Counted from the stretch's first letter, positions 12,428 through 24,167 are shown. The stretch is 64,000 nt of DNA from Tetradesmus obliquus (GCA_030272155.1 CP126201.1:2392501-2456500); one strand, 5' to 3'. The notes: generated from the sequence alone by a model not told the origin. Numbers and translations are program-made.

Positions 12428-12546
12428 CATCGCCTTCAGCATTTGTGGCTTCTGCATGCAGCCTTAAATGGTTGGCCCGCATGCATGCTCTCACCTGGAA
12501 TCATTGCCTTTACTTGTGCTTTGATGGCTTGCTTGACGTCTGCCAT
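12136..12546 (-). CDS. small Lys/His-rich IPGT-family protein B
   Basis: Two exons: 12546-12495 (52 nt) and 12353-12136 (218 nt, stop TAA), 89 residues. Exon 1 encodes MADVKQAIKAQVKAMIPG and is exactly as long as exon 1 of the paralogue at 10345, with the intron in the same Gly codon. Exon 2 continues TSEHKARATGDPAYHLG, then a His-rich stretch and a Lys-rich tail. The sequence is highly hydrophilic and probably disordered. The intron is mostly a CTG repeat in the sense direction next to the acceptor. Two TTACGTCAC elements lie upstream at 12712-12720 and 12772-12780. Function unknown; a stress-induced protective protein is plausible only. Confidence 0.75.
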
Positions 12547-13481
12547 GTTGTGTGGCTGCGAACGAAGAGAAAGGAGCAGTCTTTGGAAGAAAGGCAGTAA
12601 GGTGCAGCAACGTGGTGTTCACTGCGTCAAGAATCGTCGTGTACACATGCACTCGATGTACGGCATGGATACCTAACTCAAATCAGGCCGCAATGGTTCA
12701 AGGGATCCAGCTTACGTCACGAATCAACGCAGGGTGTCACATGTGTGTTGCACAACTCCTCCGGCGCCCGCTTACGTCACGGCTCAACGCCGATCGCAAG
12801 GCCTGCCTGCGCATTATGGCTATGCCATTAGCAGACTTTTATCATATAGTGGTGTTTTTTGTTCTCAGGCACGACTGCGCCTGCAGAGTTTCAGCCGATT
12901 CTGAGCAGGCGATTTGAATGGTGTGACTTTGTCAGTGTGAGAGCGTGTTGCTGATGGGAACGACATTCCCAGCTGATGGTCTTCCTGTGAGGATAGTTCT
13001 GGGATAGCTGCTTTGACTAATCTTGAGCCTCATACACCAACTGAAACTTGGCACTGGCAGTAACACGTGATCAACTTCAGCAACGCTACAGGGCCCTGTA
13101 CAAGGAATTTCCGATAGCTCGCCTGCTGCCGTTTTTGCTTATAAAACAGGATAGCATCAGCCTCATCCATGCGGCATTTAGGTCCCATCGTGGCAGTAGC
13201 AACAACAGCAGCACCAGCAGCAACAACAGCAGCAGCAAGGCTCAACTCTGCAGGGCACCGATTTGCATGTGGCAGCTTTAGGTGATGCATTGAGGTGAAA
13301 CTTCAAGCATGTAACCTGCAGTGCTTATTCAACAACTGCGCAAGCACATGCACTGCTCTCCCTGCCCTGCTGTTCTCTGCATGTGTTTGTGATGGGCTCC
13401 TGCAATCAACAAGGTGCATTTCTACCATCCTGTCACGCGCGCTGCATGCTTGTTCTGCTGCTGCTGCTGCTACTGCTGCAG
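12547..13481 (+). other. flank of protein B and possible 5' exon of the ankyrin-RING gene
   Basis: Beyond the promoter of the small gene, bases 13068-13275 read in one frame as RDQLQQRYRALYKEFPIARL and LIKQDSISLIHA, then a Ser/Asn run. A plausible acceptor (GGCAG, ending at about 13067) precedes it. I could not find a donor whose phase joins it to the exon at 13482, so it is only a candidate upstream exon. Confidence 0.3.
12710..12780. promoter_or_regulatory. paired ACGTCA (bZIP-type) elements upstream of protein B
   Basis: GCTTACGTCAC occurs at 12710-12720 and again at 12770-12780, exactly 60 bp apart, 160-235 bp upstream of the ATG at 12546. TTACGTCA is a classic bZIP (ATF/CREB-like, TGACG-core) site. 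ACGTCA also occurs upstream of the other two family members (10501-10511, about 24241). Confidence 0.45.
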
Positions 13482-13752
13482 GTGGCGCAGGCTGCAGCTG
13501 TTGTGCAGGCTTCATCCCAGGTTGCAGCCCTCCCTATGTCAGCAGCACAGCAGCGGCTGCAGCGGCTCGCAGCACAGGGCCTTGTGAAATGCAGCAACAC
13601 TAAAGAGGGGCTGGTGTTTGCACTGATTCTGCGCAAGTTCGTTGCAGGGGCTCTGCTTGCTCGCCTGCACGATGCGCAGCCGTGGCCACACACCGTGGAG
13701 CAGCAGCTCGCAAATGTCTTTGCAGCGCATGTTCGGGAGCTGCTGCCGTCAC

Positions 13753-13786
<34 letters not shown>

Positions 13787-14419
13787 AAGCAGCAGCAGCA
13801 AAAGCAAAAGCAAGAGCAAAAGCAGCAGCAGGGGTGGCGTACGCTTGAGTGCCGATGCTGTTAGGCTTGTGGAGGGCTTGACAGATGAGCTGGAGGAGTG
13901 TGCTCTGCAAGCCGCAGCAATACTGCGAGACAGCACCGTCAATGTGGAGAGTGAAGCGCAACTGGCCGCGCGCTGTAGTGTTTTCGTGATGTGCGTGCTG
14001 AAAGCAGTGACTTCTGCTGCTGAGATGCTGCTGCTGCAGCAGCAGCAGCAGCACCTCACATATGTCATCCTGCAGGCGCTGGGCGTGCATGCGAAACTGG
14101 TGCTTGCAGATTGCTTTGCTGATGTGATTGCTCTAGCCAAGCAGATTGAGGAATGTGGCCAGTCAATGCAAGGCAAGGAGCAGCGTAACATGGTGGGCCA
14201 GAGACAGGCCGCTGCTGCAGAGATTGCAGAGACACTGCAGCTGACTTTCTTTGGCAGCAGCAGCAGCAGCAGCAGCGTCACTGGGCAGCATTCAAGCAAC
14301 AGCTCGGTTGGCGTATCCCAACGCGAACCTAGCAGCAGCAGCGGTGGCAGCAGCAGTGCTGTAGCAGCAGCCGCGGAACAGCTAGCAGAAGGAGTGCAGC
14401 GCATCAGCATCAGCAGCAT

Positions 14420-14459
<40 letters not shown>

Positions 14460-14556
14460 CAAACTCCATCAACAATGGCGGACAGCAAGAGTGACGGCAG
14501 CGCTGCAGGTGCAGCAGCCACTACTAACACAGCAGCAGGAGGAGCAGCAGCAGCAG

Positions 14557-14588
<32 letters not shown>

Positions 14589-14666
14589 CCAGCCGGGGCC
14601 TCTGAGGCCTGTCCACTGACGAGTTACAGCAGCATTCGGGGCCTGGTGGGTGCACTTGCAGCTCGA

Positions 14667-14700
<34 letters not shown>

Positions 14701-17700
14701 GCCATCAAGCAGAAACGTGGGCTTTCATTGTTACAATGCGTTGCTTAGTTGCTGCCTTGCCGCCGGCTTGTACTTGTGAGTGGTACTCTGCACCTGCTGT
14801 GTTGCTGCATGCACATATGTATCAGTGAGCCAAGCCCATTCTTCTGCATGTGCGCTGACAAACCGTCAGTGAACAGCAGTGTGACCCACTGGCTTTGCCT
14901 GCAAGCCCTCAACGGCAATGCTATTACTACATCTGCTGCCCGGTTGTTGCATCAATGTGTCCCCCGTGCCTTTCACAACAATGCTTTTACTACATCTACT
15001 GCCCTGTTGTTGCTTCAATGTGTCTCCAATGCCCTCAAACACATAACACAAACAGACGGCATCTCCAGAAGAGCTTGCAGCCATACAGCAGCAGCGGCTG
15101 CACTTGACCAGCAACAGCCAAGGCTGGACCTTCCTGCATTATGCAGCAGCAGAGCACAAAGTGGAACTGGTGCAGCAGCTGCTGGATCTAGGGGCTGATC
15201 CTGCTGCTGGTGATGCACTGTATGGCTTGACGCCGCTACACCTGGCCTGCATGGGGCGAGTGAGGGGTCAGAAGCAGATGGGGGAGCTGCAGGCTGCACG
15301 CAAGAGCCTGACAAGCTTGCAGGTGCGCATTTGCTCAATGTGCATACGTGCATGGATGTAAGCGCTTAAACCAACGATCCAACACTATGGTGTAGAGTAC
15401 GGCATAAGTGGGAAGTTGGGTGTCTGGTGACTGGGCGGCTGTTTTTCAGGGGTGCCCTGGGCTGCATGGGGCAAGTGAGGGGTCAGAAGCAGATGGGGGA
15501 GCTGCAGGCTGCACGCAAGAGCCTGACATGCATGCAGATGTGCGTTTTGCTTCGTTCGAGGTTCGGATTGACTGCAAAGGACGAGGCCAAACGGCTCCCA
15601 AATCGACTGCGAGCCGTACTGCGTAAGTGCGGCTCATGCAAGGCTCAGTGGCGAGCGTGTTGTGTGTGTTGGTTGAGGGGTTATGGCTGAGCTCAGGCGC
15701 ATGCAATTCCACGTCATAAGTGCGCGTGCAGCGCGTCACGATGATGTAGTGTCGAAGTGCTGCCGCGTTCTTACTACAGGCAACTCTGAAAACTCCTCCT
15801 GCCTGTGCAGGTGTATGCGGCAGCAGCAGGCGTCTGCTGCAGGCCGCTGGTGCAGCTGCTGCTGTCAAAAGGGGTCGACCCCACTTCAGCAATCGATGGC
15901 ACTGCACTCCAATACAGCAGCTTAGCAGGCCTCACTCCGCTGCACCTGCTGGCCTGCAGCGGTCCAGGAGCAGCTGCCCTTGCTGAAAGCTTGGATGTAG
16001 CACGGCAAACGCCTGGCAGCGAACGCAGCCCGGCTGATGTAGCTGAGATTGTTGAAATGGCTCGGACAGTGGTCAAGCCTGATCACGTGGCCGGCTGGGT
16101 CAAGGAAGCGTACGCAGACCACATTGCCGCTGCGAGAGATCTGCTGCAGCCGCCGCCTAGCAACAGCGGCAGCGGCAGAAGCGGCGGCAGCAGCAGCGGC
16201 GGCAGCAGCAGCGGCGGCAACAGCGGCAGCGGCCGCAGCAGCAGCGGCGGCGGCGGCGGCAGCAGCGGCGGCAGCGGCAGGGCAGCAGTCAATGTGAGCA
16301 CGCAGGAGCTCGGCGAGACGCCCCTGTGCATTGCAGCAGCAGCAGGCGCGCTTGAGATTGCTGAGCTGCTGCTGGCGGCTGGAGCAGACCCCGATGAGTG
16401 CCGCTCTGTAGATGCTGCGAGGCTGCTGGATTTGGCGGTTGCCAAGCGCAATCCAGCGATAGGATGTTTGCTGATTGAGCACGGCGCTGAGGTGAGGCAG
16501 GATGCTGCAGCTCGAGCATGCTGTGGAAACCTTGAATGCTGTGAGGCTGCTGGAAAGGTCGGTTGCTAGGCGCAATCCGGCGAGAGGCTTTTTGCTCGTA
16601 GAGCATGGCGCTGAGTTGGGTGAGGGAGAAAGTACATGGCTTTGTGTGTACTTGTTGCGCTGTTGCTGCTGTCAGCGGCCAAGCGCAAGCTGCAAGTGGC
16701 GTGCCTGCTGATTGAGCATGGCGCTGAGGTGGGTGAGTATGAGCGAGATGGAAATCAAATGATATTGTGGGCTGAATGCAAAGGTCAGGGACTGATGGAG
16801 TCTGAGGCGTGTGCACTGTGGATGCTGTAACAGCTGGATACTGCAAAGACTGGATGAATGGCTGCTGTAGATACTGCGCAGCAGCAGCTGCTGTGGGCTG
16901 CATGTCGCACCGCAGTGCGGCCCTGCGCACGCTCCGTATGCATTGCGTGTGCGGCGTGCAAAGCTGCTGCACATGTACATGGCAGCGACTTTGCTTCTGT
17001 GCCGAAAGAACTTTGCGCCGCCTTCATGTCGTCGTGTCGCAGGTCGTGCCAGGCCCCGACCACCATATGCTTGTTTTGGACAACGACATAATCACGCCAC
17101 CCAACCTGCAGCCGAAGATGCTACTGCTGAATGCAGTGGACTGCAGCGGCCTGACAGACGACGTACGGCTGCTGCAGCTGCTGCTGCAGCACGGTGTGAG
17201 AGAGCAGCAGATTGAGAGGCATCGGCTCGACTTGGAGGTGTATAATGATCGAGGGGAGACAGCGCTGCTGGCGGCTGTCCGGAAAGGCAGAGCTAAGGTG
17301 GGGCTTGGTCATATGCTTTTTGGTGCATTAAGCTGTGGGCCAGGGCTTCGACTTAGACAGATCTAATAAGCGAGGGGAGTCGGCACTGCTGGCGGCTGTC
17401 CACAAAGGCAGTCCTGAGGTGCGCTGGCTGGTTAATGTGCTGTGTGGTAAAGTGGACGTGAGCCAGGGTTTTTACTATTAACTCATGTACTGCTCGAGGT
17501 GTGAAGGCACTGCTGGCGGCTGTCCGGAAAGGCAGTGCTGAGGTGAGGCTGGGTCGGGTATGTTGCGCTGCAGTGCGGGGATCATGCATCGCGTAGTGGT
17601 GTGCCTTCGGCATAGCTGCTGGCGGCTGTCCGGAAAGGCAGTGCTGAGGTGAGGACAGTAAGCTGGATCGTATGCTGATTGGTGTATTGCGCGCTGTTCG

Positions 17701-18542
17701 GTTCTCGTCATGACCGCAGCTGCTGTTCACCACCTTTGACACCTGCTGTTAGCGCAAGTACAGCGCCTGCTTGCTGCTTCATTGGCTCGTAGCAGGCGAT
17801 CCAAAATTGTTTTTGTTGCACTGTGTCACCACCGCTGTCCTTCCATTGTTGTATCGCCACTGTTGCACTGCTGCTTCTGTGCTCTGCACATACTCCAGCT
17901 ACCGTACTGCCCCTGTTATACTGCTGATTTTGTACCACCTGCAGATGGTGCAGCTGCTGGTGGATGCTGGAGCTTATCTGGAGGCCACACTGCGAGGTGG
18001 CAGCACCCCCGGCAGCCGGCCTGCCTGCTCGCGCATGACAGCGCTGGTTGGTGCTGCTGCTACTGGGCAGCTGGACATGATGCAGATCCTGCTGGGTGAG
18101 TGACAGCTGGGCAACTGGTAGACACAAGATATCTGGCTTGCAGGACAGTGTTGGCTGCTGCTGCTGCTGCTGCTGCTGCTACTGGGCAGCTAGACATAAT
18201 GCAGACCCTGCTCGGTGAGTGCGAATTTTGACAGAGGATAGTTACATGTGGGTCCCGGCACCATCTTTGATGATACGAACCACAACGGGTTGAACACATG
18301 GTCTGAGACCAGAGAAAAAGATAGTAAACAAACACCACACAAGTTCACCGCTGCTGCTGCTTGCTGCCGCTGCGCTGCTGCTGCTGTTCTGATGCTGGTG
18401 CCGACTACATCACTTACATCAATGAGCAGACCGGCTACGACATTGTGTCACTACTGCTGCTGCTGCTGCTGCTGCTGTTCTGATGCTGGTTCCGACTACA
18501 TCTCCTACATCAATGAGCAGACCGGCTATGACATTGTCCCAC

Positions 18543-18595
<53 letters not shown>

Positions 18596-18751
18596 TTCAG
18601 ATGCTGGTGCCAATTACATCGCCTACATCAATGAGCAGACCGGCTACGACATTGCCTCAATACTGCTGCTGCTGCTGCTGCTGCTGTGCAGATGCTGGTG
18701 CCGATTACATCGCCTACATCAATGAGCAGACCGGCTACGACATTGCCTCAA

Positions 18752-18796
<45 letters not shown>

Positions 18797-19846
18797 GCAG
18801 ATGCTGGCGCCGATTACATCGCCTACATCAATGAGCAGACCGGCTACGACATCGTGCAGAACACCGCCAATGCAGGCCAGTTTGAGGCAGTTGTGAAGCT
18901 GGTGGAGGCAGGTGCCAGCTGGCGACTGTCGCGGGGCCAGCGTCGGGTGGTCAGGGGCAACCTGTGGTATGTGCCTGAGATACTCTGCTGTGTGAAGCCT
19001 GGACTGAAGGTAGGATTCAGCGGAGGGGGGGGGGGGGGGGGTTGGTGTTATGGTATCGATGTTGTGCCTACGATGCTTGCCGGTGGTCAGGGGCAACCTG
19101 TGGTATGTGCCTGAGATACTCTGCTGTGTGAAGCCTGGACTGAAGGTAGGGTTCAGTGGGTTGGATTGGTTTTATGGCGTTGATGTTGTGCATCTGATGT
19201 TTGGGGGTGATCAGGGGCAACCCTCTTGTATGTGCCTGAGATACTCTGCTGTGTGAAGCTTGGATTGAAGGTAGGTTCATGTGTCTTGGATTGGTTTTGT
19301 TTGTTTGTTGCTGTAATTCTGATGCTTGCAGTGACTTGGGACCCCCTGCTGCATGTGCCTGAGCTACTCAGCTGTTTGTCTATGACTGCCGGTGGGTGAA
19401 AGCGGCATGTGCAGTTGTGATCGTGGCGTTTTTTGTTTGGGTGTCATCAAGCTGGTGGAGGCGGGTGCCAGCTGGCGGCTGGCACGCGGGCAGCCCCGGG
19501 TGATCAAGGGCAACCTGTGGTATGTGCCTGAGATACTTTGCTGTGTGAAGCCTGGATTGAAGGTGGGTTCAGTGTAACAAGATGCAACTGTGTTCTCTGG
19601 TGCTTTGTTGCCTGTGTGTTGGCTGTTGTTGGCAAGTCCAGAATTTTCCATGCTACACTATGCACTGCTTGTGCAGCCATTGGTTTGACAGAGCCATCAT
19701 CTAGTTGGCATTGAGTGTCAGGATACTTGAGTCGCTGTTCTGATCGTGTAGCTGCTCCTGCAACAAGTTGACGGCTTCTTTTTGAGTTTGTCACTGGCAT
19801 GTCTGCTGCCTCCAACATAACACACTGCCGCCATGCTGCTGCTGCC

Positions 19847-19880
<34 letters not shown>

Positions 19881-20590
19881 CAGCTGAGCTTCATTGAGGG
19901 CCGGCTGACGTTAGCAGAGAAGTTGGCAAGGCAGCGCAAGGAGCGGATCTTTGCAGGAGAGGCAGCAGCAGCAGCAGCGGCAGCAGCAGCAGCAGCAGCA
20001 GCAGCAGCGGGTGTGTCGCATAGCACACAGACGGCTAACGGCAAGGATGGCAGCAGTGTAGATCAGCAACAAGCAGCAGCAGCAGCAGCAGCAGCAGCAA
20101 AAGCAGCAAATCAAGTAGATGTAGATGCTCTGGCTGCAGAGATAGAGGCCCTAGGCAGCAGCAGCAGCAGGCCGGCAGCTGCAGACAGCAGCAGCAAGAA
20201 GAGCAAGAAGCAGGAGAAGCTGAAGAAGCAGAGAGCCAGGCAGCAGCAGAAGCAGCAGCAGCAGCAGCGCAGTGCGGCGCAGAGCAGCAGAGAGGCCTCA
20301 GACGAAGAGGAAGGAGAGTGTGCAGTAGGCAGAAATGCCTCTGCAGCAGCAGCAGCAGCTGACCATCTGTCAGAGCTGCTGGGCGATGTAAGCTTGGAAG
20401 CACTGCAGCCGCTAGCTTATGGGGCTGGCAGCACGACAGCCAAGCAGCAGCAGCAGCAGCAGCAGCCGGGCGAGCGGGGAACCAAGCAGAAGCAGCAGCA
20501 GCAGCAGGAGACCAAGCTGGAAACTAAGAAGCAGCAGCAGCCGCAGGCCACTAAGAAGCAGGCCCAAGGACAACCAGTGATTCCGCTAGC

Positions 20591-20637
<47 letters not shown>

Positions 20638-20869
20638 CTCTGTCCCAACTGCCGCAGCAGCAGGCAGAGCCGTGGTGGCAGCAGCAGGACGCAGCAGCAG
20701 CGCCGTTTGCACAGCTACAGCTGCCACCTCCACCTGCAGCAGCAGCAGCCGCCAGCGCGCCAGCTGCTGCTTTTGAGGCCATTGTTGTACCTCCTCTGCT
20801 GCCAGCTGCAAGCAATGGTGTCCTCAGTGACGCTGCCAATCAAAGCACAGGACTAGCTGCTGCAGCGCC

Positions 20870-20908
<39 letters not shown>

Positions 20909-21500
20909 GTCGTCAGGCTCCTCAGCTCCATCTGGCCTGCAGAACTGGCGGGGCAGCTTGAACCCCATCTTCATGTACAACAGGCCTGACAGCAGCAGCA
21001 GCGGCGGCAGTGGCAGTGCACAGGCGCAAGCAGCAGCAGCAGCCAGCAACGCAACAGGAGCTGCTGCAGTGACTGCGCGACTTGCGGTGCCACCAGCACC
21101 GCACCAGCAGCATCACAGCCAGGTAGTGCAGCAAGGGCCGCAGGGGACATCTACAACTGTACTGCCGCCCTTGACTGCCGTATTGCCTGCAGCAGCTGCA
21201 GGAGCAGCGGGGATGCCACAGGGCGCACTGCAGCCTAAAAGCAGCAGCAGCAGCAGCGGTAGCAGCAGCAGCAGCAGCAGTGCAGCGGCGGCGGCTGCAC
21301 TCAGCAGCAGCAGCGCTGGAGCTAAGCCCCGCAAGAAGTGCATTGTGTGCATGGAGCGGCTGCGTGAGGTGCTGCTGCTGCCCTGCAAGCACCTGGTGCT
21401 GTGCAGTGGCTGTGCTGAGCAAATGGAGGACAGGGGAGCACTGGACAGCTGCCCCTACTGTAGGCAGACTTGCAGCCAGCGTGTGCGTGTGCACCAGTAA
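13482..21500 (+). CDS. ankyrin-repeat protein with C-terminal RING finger (probable E3 ubiquitin ligase)
   Basis: Exons 13482-14775, 15081-15322, 15811-16491, 17043-17297, 17945-18095, 18801-19009 and 19884-21500 join without frame error to 1482 residues; the N-terminus may start further upstream. The first exon is alpha-helical with Ser/Ala/Gln runs. Ankyrin repeats follow: GWTFLHYAAAEHKVELVQQL, LTPLHLL, ETPLCIAAAAGALEIAELLL, ETALLAAVRKG, MVQLLVDAGAYLEATL and FEAVVKLVEAGASW. The last exon has SFIEGRLTLAEKLARQRKER, long Ala/Gln/Ser tracts, and a C3HC4 RING at the extreme C-terminus: CIVCMERLREVLLLPCKHL, then VLCSGCAEQM and CPYCRQ. RING plus ankyrin architecture is typical of E3 ligases, the ankyrins binding substrate. 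Five of the introns contain partial exon copies. Confidence 0.8.
15455..15540 (+). repeat. 3'-partial copy of ankyrin exon 15081-15322
   Basis: About 80 bp repeat the end of the preceding exon (GCMGQVRGQKQMGELQAARK) with a changed junction (ATGCAGATGTGC instead of TTGCAGGTGCGC). The open frame continues (FGLTAKDEAKRLPNRLRAVL), so an alternative longer exon ending near 15623 is possible. Confidence 0.6.
16520..16740 (+). repeat. 3'-partial copies of the ankyrin exon ending at 16491
   Basis: Two degenerate copies of the exon end (AVAKRNPAIGCLLIEHGAE in the real exon): 16530-16615 (ARRNPARGFLLVEHGAE) and 16672-16735 (AKRKLQVACLLIEHGAE plus GTGGGT). Confidence 0.75.
17365..17650 (+). repeat. 3'-partial copies of ankyrin exon 17043-17297
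   Basis: Three progressively shorter copies of the exon end, each with LLAAV(R/H)KGS(A/P)E and a GTGCGC or GTGAGG donor, near 17418, 17540 and 17648. Confidence 0.75.
18160..18220 (+). repeat. 3'-partial copy of ankyrin exon 17945-18095
   Basis: A CTG run followed by a copy of the exon end (AAATGQLDIMQTLLG) and GTGAGT. It lies in the intron after the real exon. Confidence 0.7.
18380..18800 (+). repeat. 5'-partial copies of ankyrin exon 18801-19009, four in tandem
   Basis: Four copies of a CTG run, (C/T)AG-like end and the first 60 or so bases of the exon (ADYIAYINEQTGYDI) precede the real exon, 90-118 bp apart. The two oldest-looking copies end TTCTG and lack an acceptor AG; the nearer two keep CAG. 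Each truncated copy runs straight into the next CTG run and has no donor. Confidence 0.85.
19025..19041 (+). repeat. poly-G run of 17
   Basis: A 17-base G homopolymer directly after the donor of exon 18801-19009. It may be a G-quadruplex former or an assembly-sensitive site. Confidence 0.8.
19080..19570 (+). repeat. 3'-partial copies of ankyrin exon 18801-19009
   Basis: Three copies of the exon's 3' part with donor: about 19083-19146, 19205-19270 and 19450-19563. The last is longest and includes KLVEAGASWRLARGQPRVIK before GNLWYVPEILCCVKPGLK. All lie in the intron before 19884. Confidence 0.8.
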
Positions 21501-22446
21501 CATTTGTTACTTTTCCTGCGAGTCTGGAACCTGCATTGACCCTTATCCGCGGAGGAAGTCAAGTTGAGCACCAAAGATCATTACAAACGGTCTGCGCACG
21601 TACCACCGTGACCTCTGCGCTGGTACCGACAACACCCCTAGCTGATGTGCACATCTGAGCCGAGGTACGCCGGCTGCTGCAAGCAGTGCACACCTATAAC
21701 ACGTGAACATACCTGCGCAGTATAGTGCGCAAGCAACTGGTCACCAGTGTATGCACATATGTGCACAAGCGTCTCAGCCTGCTCAGTAGCCAGAGTACAT
21801 GTAGGCCTGTTTGGTGTCAAGCCTGCACAGAGTGTGGAGATGCATTGCGTCGCCAACACTTTCACAGGTGGCCAGCAAATTGCTGCAACACAGGCAAGCC
21901 TGTCAAGCCTGCAAGTATAAAGAATTGCATGGAAGACAATACATTCTGCAAGCCGTGCTTGGTGTCAAGCCTGCACAAAACGTGAAGACGCACTGTGTGC
22001 ACGTGGCACCCCTTCATAGGTCGACGGCCAGCTGCTGCAACACAAGGAACACGGGTGCAACCGCAGGCCGCGAGCCTTGCGTGTGCAGCAACATAATCAC
22101 AACATTTGTAAAAAAACAGGTCGCACAGTGGGACACTGAAGCATTATGGTGTGCGGCACCAGCTGCAGTCACACCAATCAGACGCCCATTCACAAGAGCT
22201 TATCCGTGGCAAAGATGTGAACTGGTGCATACAATTGTCTCACAGTTGCCGGCAGTCCAACAGTTTGCACACTGCTGCGCCTGCTACAAAAGAACACGAG
22301 CATCTAACCACAGCAGTGCTTCTTCGTAACTTGTCTGGCGTCATTGGTTCGGGTTGGCATGACATCCCGCCGCCACCCCTCACAAGCTTCATGCTAGCAT
22401 GGTCATGTAGCAGCTGCCAGGAAAGGCTTTGCCAAATCTAGCCTCC
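21501..22446. other. 3' flank between convergent genes
   Basis: Between the stop of the ankyrin-RING gene and the stop of the small IPGT gene on the other strand. Short direct repeats of a GTCAAGCCTGCA-like motif occur at about 21815-21975. No gene seen. Confidence 0.35.
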
Positions 22447-24167
22447 TCAGCTTGTAGTGCCCGCACTAGCAGCTGGTGGCTGCTGATCTGGCTGCTCCTC
22501 CTCCTCCTGCTTCTGCTGCTGCTGCTGCTCCTGCTGCTGCCCTTGGTTTGACTCTCGTGGGTGCTGCTGGTGGCCTGCAGAACATTGAGCGCGGCACAGC
22601 AAACACATACGTCCGTGTTGATTGCCGCAACATGCTTGGTGCACATGGCAGGGACGTGTTTGTCAGAGACTCTCAGACATGCGCACTGCTGACGCTCAGG
22701 CGAGATGAACGCGAAAGGCTTTGGGAGACAGTCGCCTTGCTGAGGCACATGCACACCGCTGCCGTGGCTACTTTCAAGGAGATTTCAGCAAGACATGCAC
22801 AGCTGCTGCCTTGTCATGTGGCCGCAACTGCTGACAGCACCTGCCCAACAAAACAGCATTTTGTGCTGCCGCTGCCGCTGCTGCTTCCTTGCTGTCAGCT
22901 GTACACTTGATCTACTTGTTCAAGCTGCGCCAACATCATCCAAGCCCCCCCCACCCCCAGACATCATGCAACCCCACCCCCCCGTACAAGACTGTAGCAA
23001 CCCCTCTTACCATCAAGCATTGATGCTACGTACTCCTGCGCTGCTGCAGCTGCATGCCTCATCTGCGGCACCACTGCGCCAACATGGGGCAGCACAGGTC
23101 CCACATGATTAGCAATCCCACTCACCTTCAAGCATTGATGCTACGTACTCCTGCGCTGCTGCAGCTGCATGCTTCATCTAAGGCACGACTGCTCCAACCT
23201 TTGACAGCACAGGGCCCACATGATCAGCAATCTCACTCACCTTCAAGCATTGATGCTACGTACTCCTGCGCTGCTGCAGCTGCATGCTTCATCTAAGGCA
23301 CGACTGCTCCAACCTTTGACAGCACAGGGCCCACATGATCAGCAATCTCACTCACCTTCAAGCATTGATGCTACGTACTCCTGCGCTGCTGCAGCTGCAT
23401 GCTTCATCTAAGGCACGACTGCTCCAACCTTTGACAGCACAGGGCCCACATGATCAGCAATCTCACTCACCTTCAAGCATTGACGCTACGTACTCCTGCG
23501 CTGCTGCAGCTGCATGCTTCATCTGAGGCACGACTGCTCCCACATGAGGCAGCACAGGGCCCACACTCTGCCCAGTGGCATCAGTGGCCTGGTAGGCAGG
23601 ATCTCCTGCCACACGCCGCTCGTGAGCCACGGTGCCTGCAGCAGCAGTCAAACATCAGTCAAACAGCAGTCAAACAGCAGTCAACAGACAGATGAAACAG
23701 GGGCCCAGCAACAGTAACATGCTGAGGACAGTGAGCCAAACATCGAGTCCTGCAAGGGCACAGGCTGGCATTTGGCTGCCCACAAGTCAGGACAAACGCC
23801 CCCAAAGCAGGTAAAGACTTGAATTTAACTGTTATTGCAGCTGAGTCCACTTTTATATGTACTGAGGCTTGCAGCGCTGCTGACGATGCCGCTGCAGTAG
23901 CACTGCTGTGGACTGCAGGGTGAGAACGCCAGGCACTCACAGCTACTGTACACATGTAGAGTGCGTGACTAGCTTGTAAGACGATCACTTAGGTTGATGG
24001 CTTTTAGATAAAGCAGGCAGAAAGGGTACTGCCTGAATCAGCAGCTCACCTGGTATGTATGACTTGGCCTGCTCTGCTAGGGCGGACCATTCGTCCACAC
24101 CGTGCTGCTCCTCATACTCCGCAGTGCCAGGGATAGAGGCTTTGATGCGTCCAACTGTGTCAGACAT
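22447..24167 (-). CDS. IPGT-family protein C, Gln/Glu-rich tail
   Basis: Exons 24167-24050, 23635-23471 and 22574-22447 (stop TGA) join in phase to 136 residues. Exon 1 holds one IPGT block (MSDTVGRIKASIPGTAEYEE) and ends in a second (ALAEQAKSYIPG); exon 2 continues TVAHERRVAGDPAYQATDA and then an Ala-rich helix ending EYVASMLEG. Exon 3 is an acidic Gln/Glu/Lys/Pro-rich tail ending AASAGTTS. The IPGT(x)nGDPA(Y/F) core and intron position link it to the genes at 9828 and 12136. No membrane segment or signal peptide. LEA-like function is inference. The second intron contains four exact-period partial copies of exon 2. Confidence 0.75.
23012..23470 (-). repeat. four 115-bp tandem units copying the end of exon 2 of protein C
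   Basis: Donor positions of the real exon and its copies lie at 23470, 23355, 23240, 23125 and 23010: exactly 115 bp apart. Each unit holds MKHAAAAAQEYVASMLEG, a donor (GTGAGT, last copy GTAAGA) and a fragment of GPVLSKVGAVVP; the CAG just before MKH in the real exon became TAG in the copies. The middle units are almost identical, so the expansion is recent. Confidence 0.9.

Noticed and set aside
13383..13481. A signal peptide ([12 protein letters not shown]) at the start of the ankyrin-RING protein
   Set aside because: The Leu run is a CTG repeat directly before an acceptor, as in many introns here, so it is most likely intron.
22990..23560. CRISPR array (regular 115-bp ladder)
   Set aside because: Units are contiguous copies of an exon edge plus intron; there are no short repeats with unique spacers, and the genome is eukaryotic.
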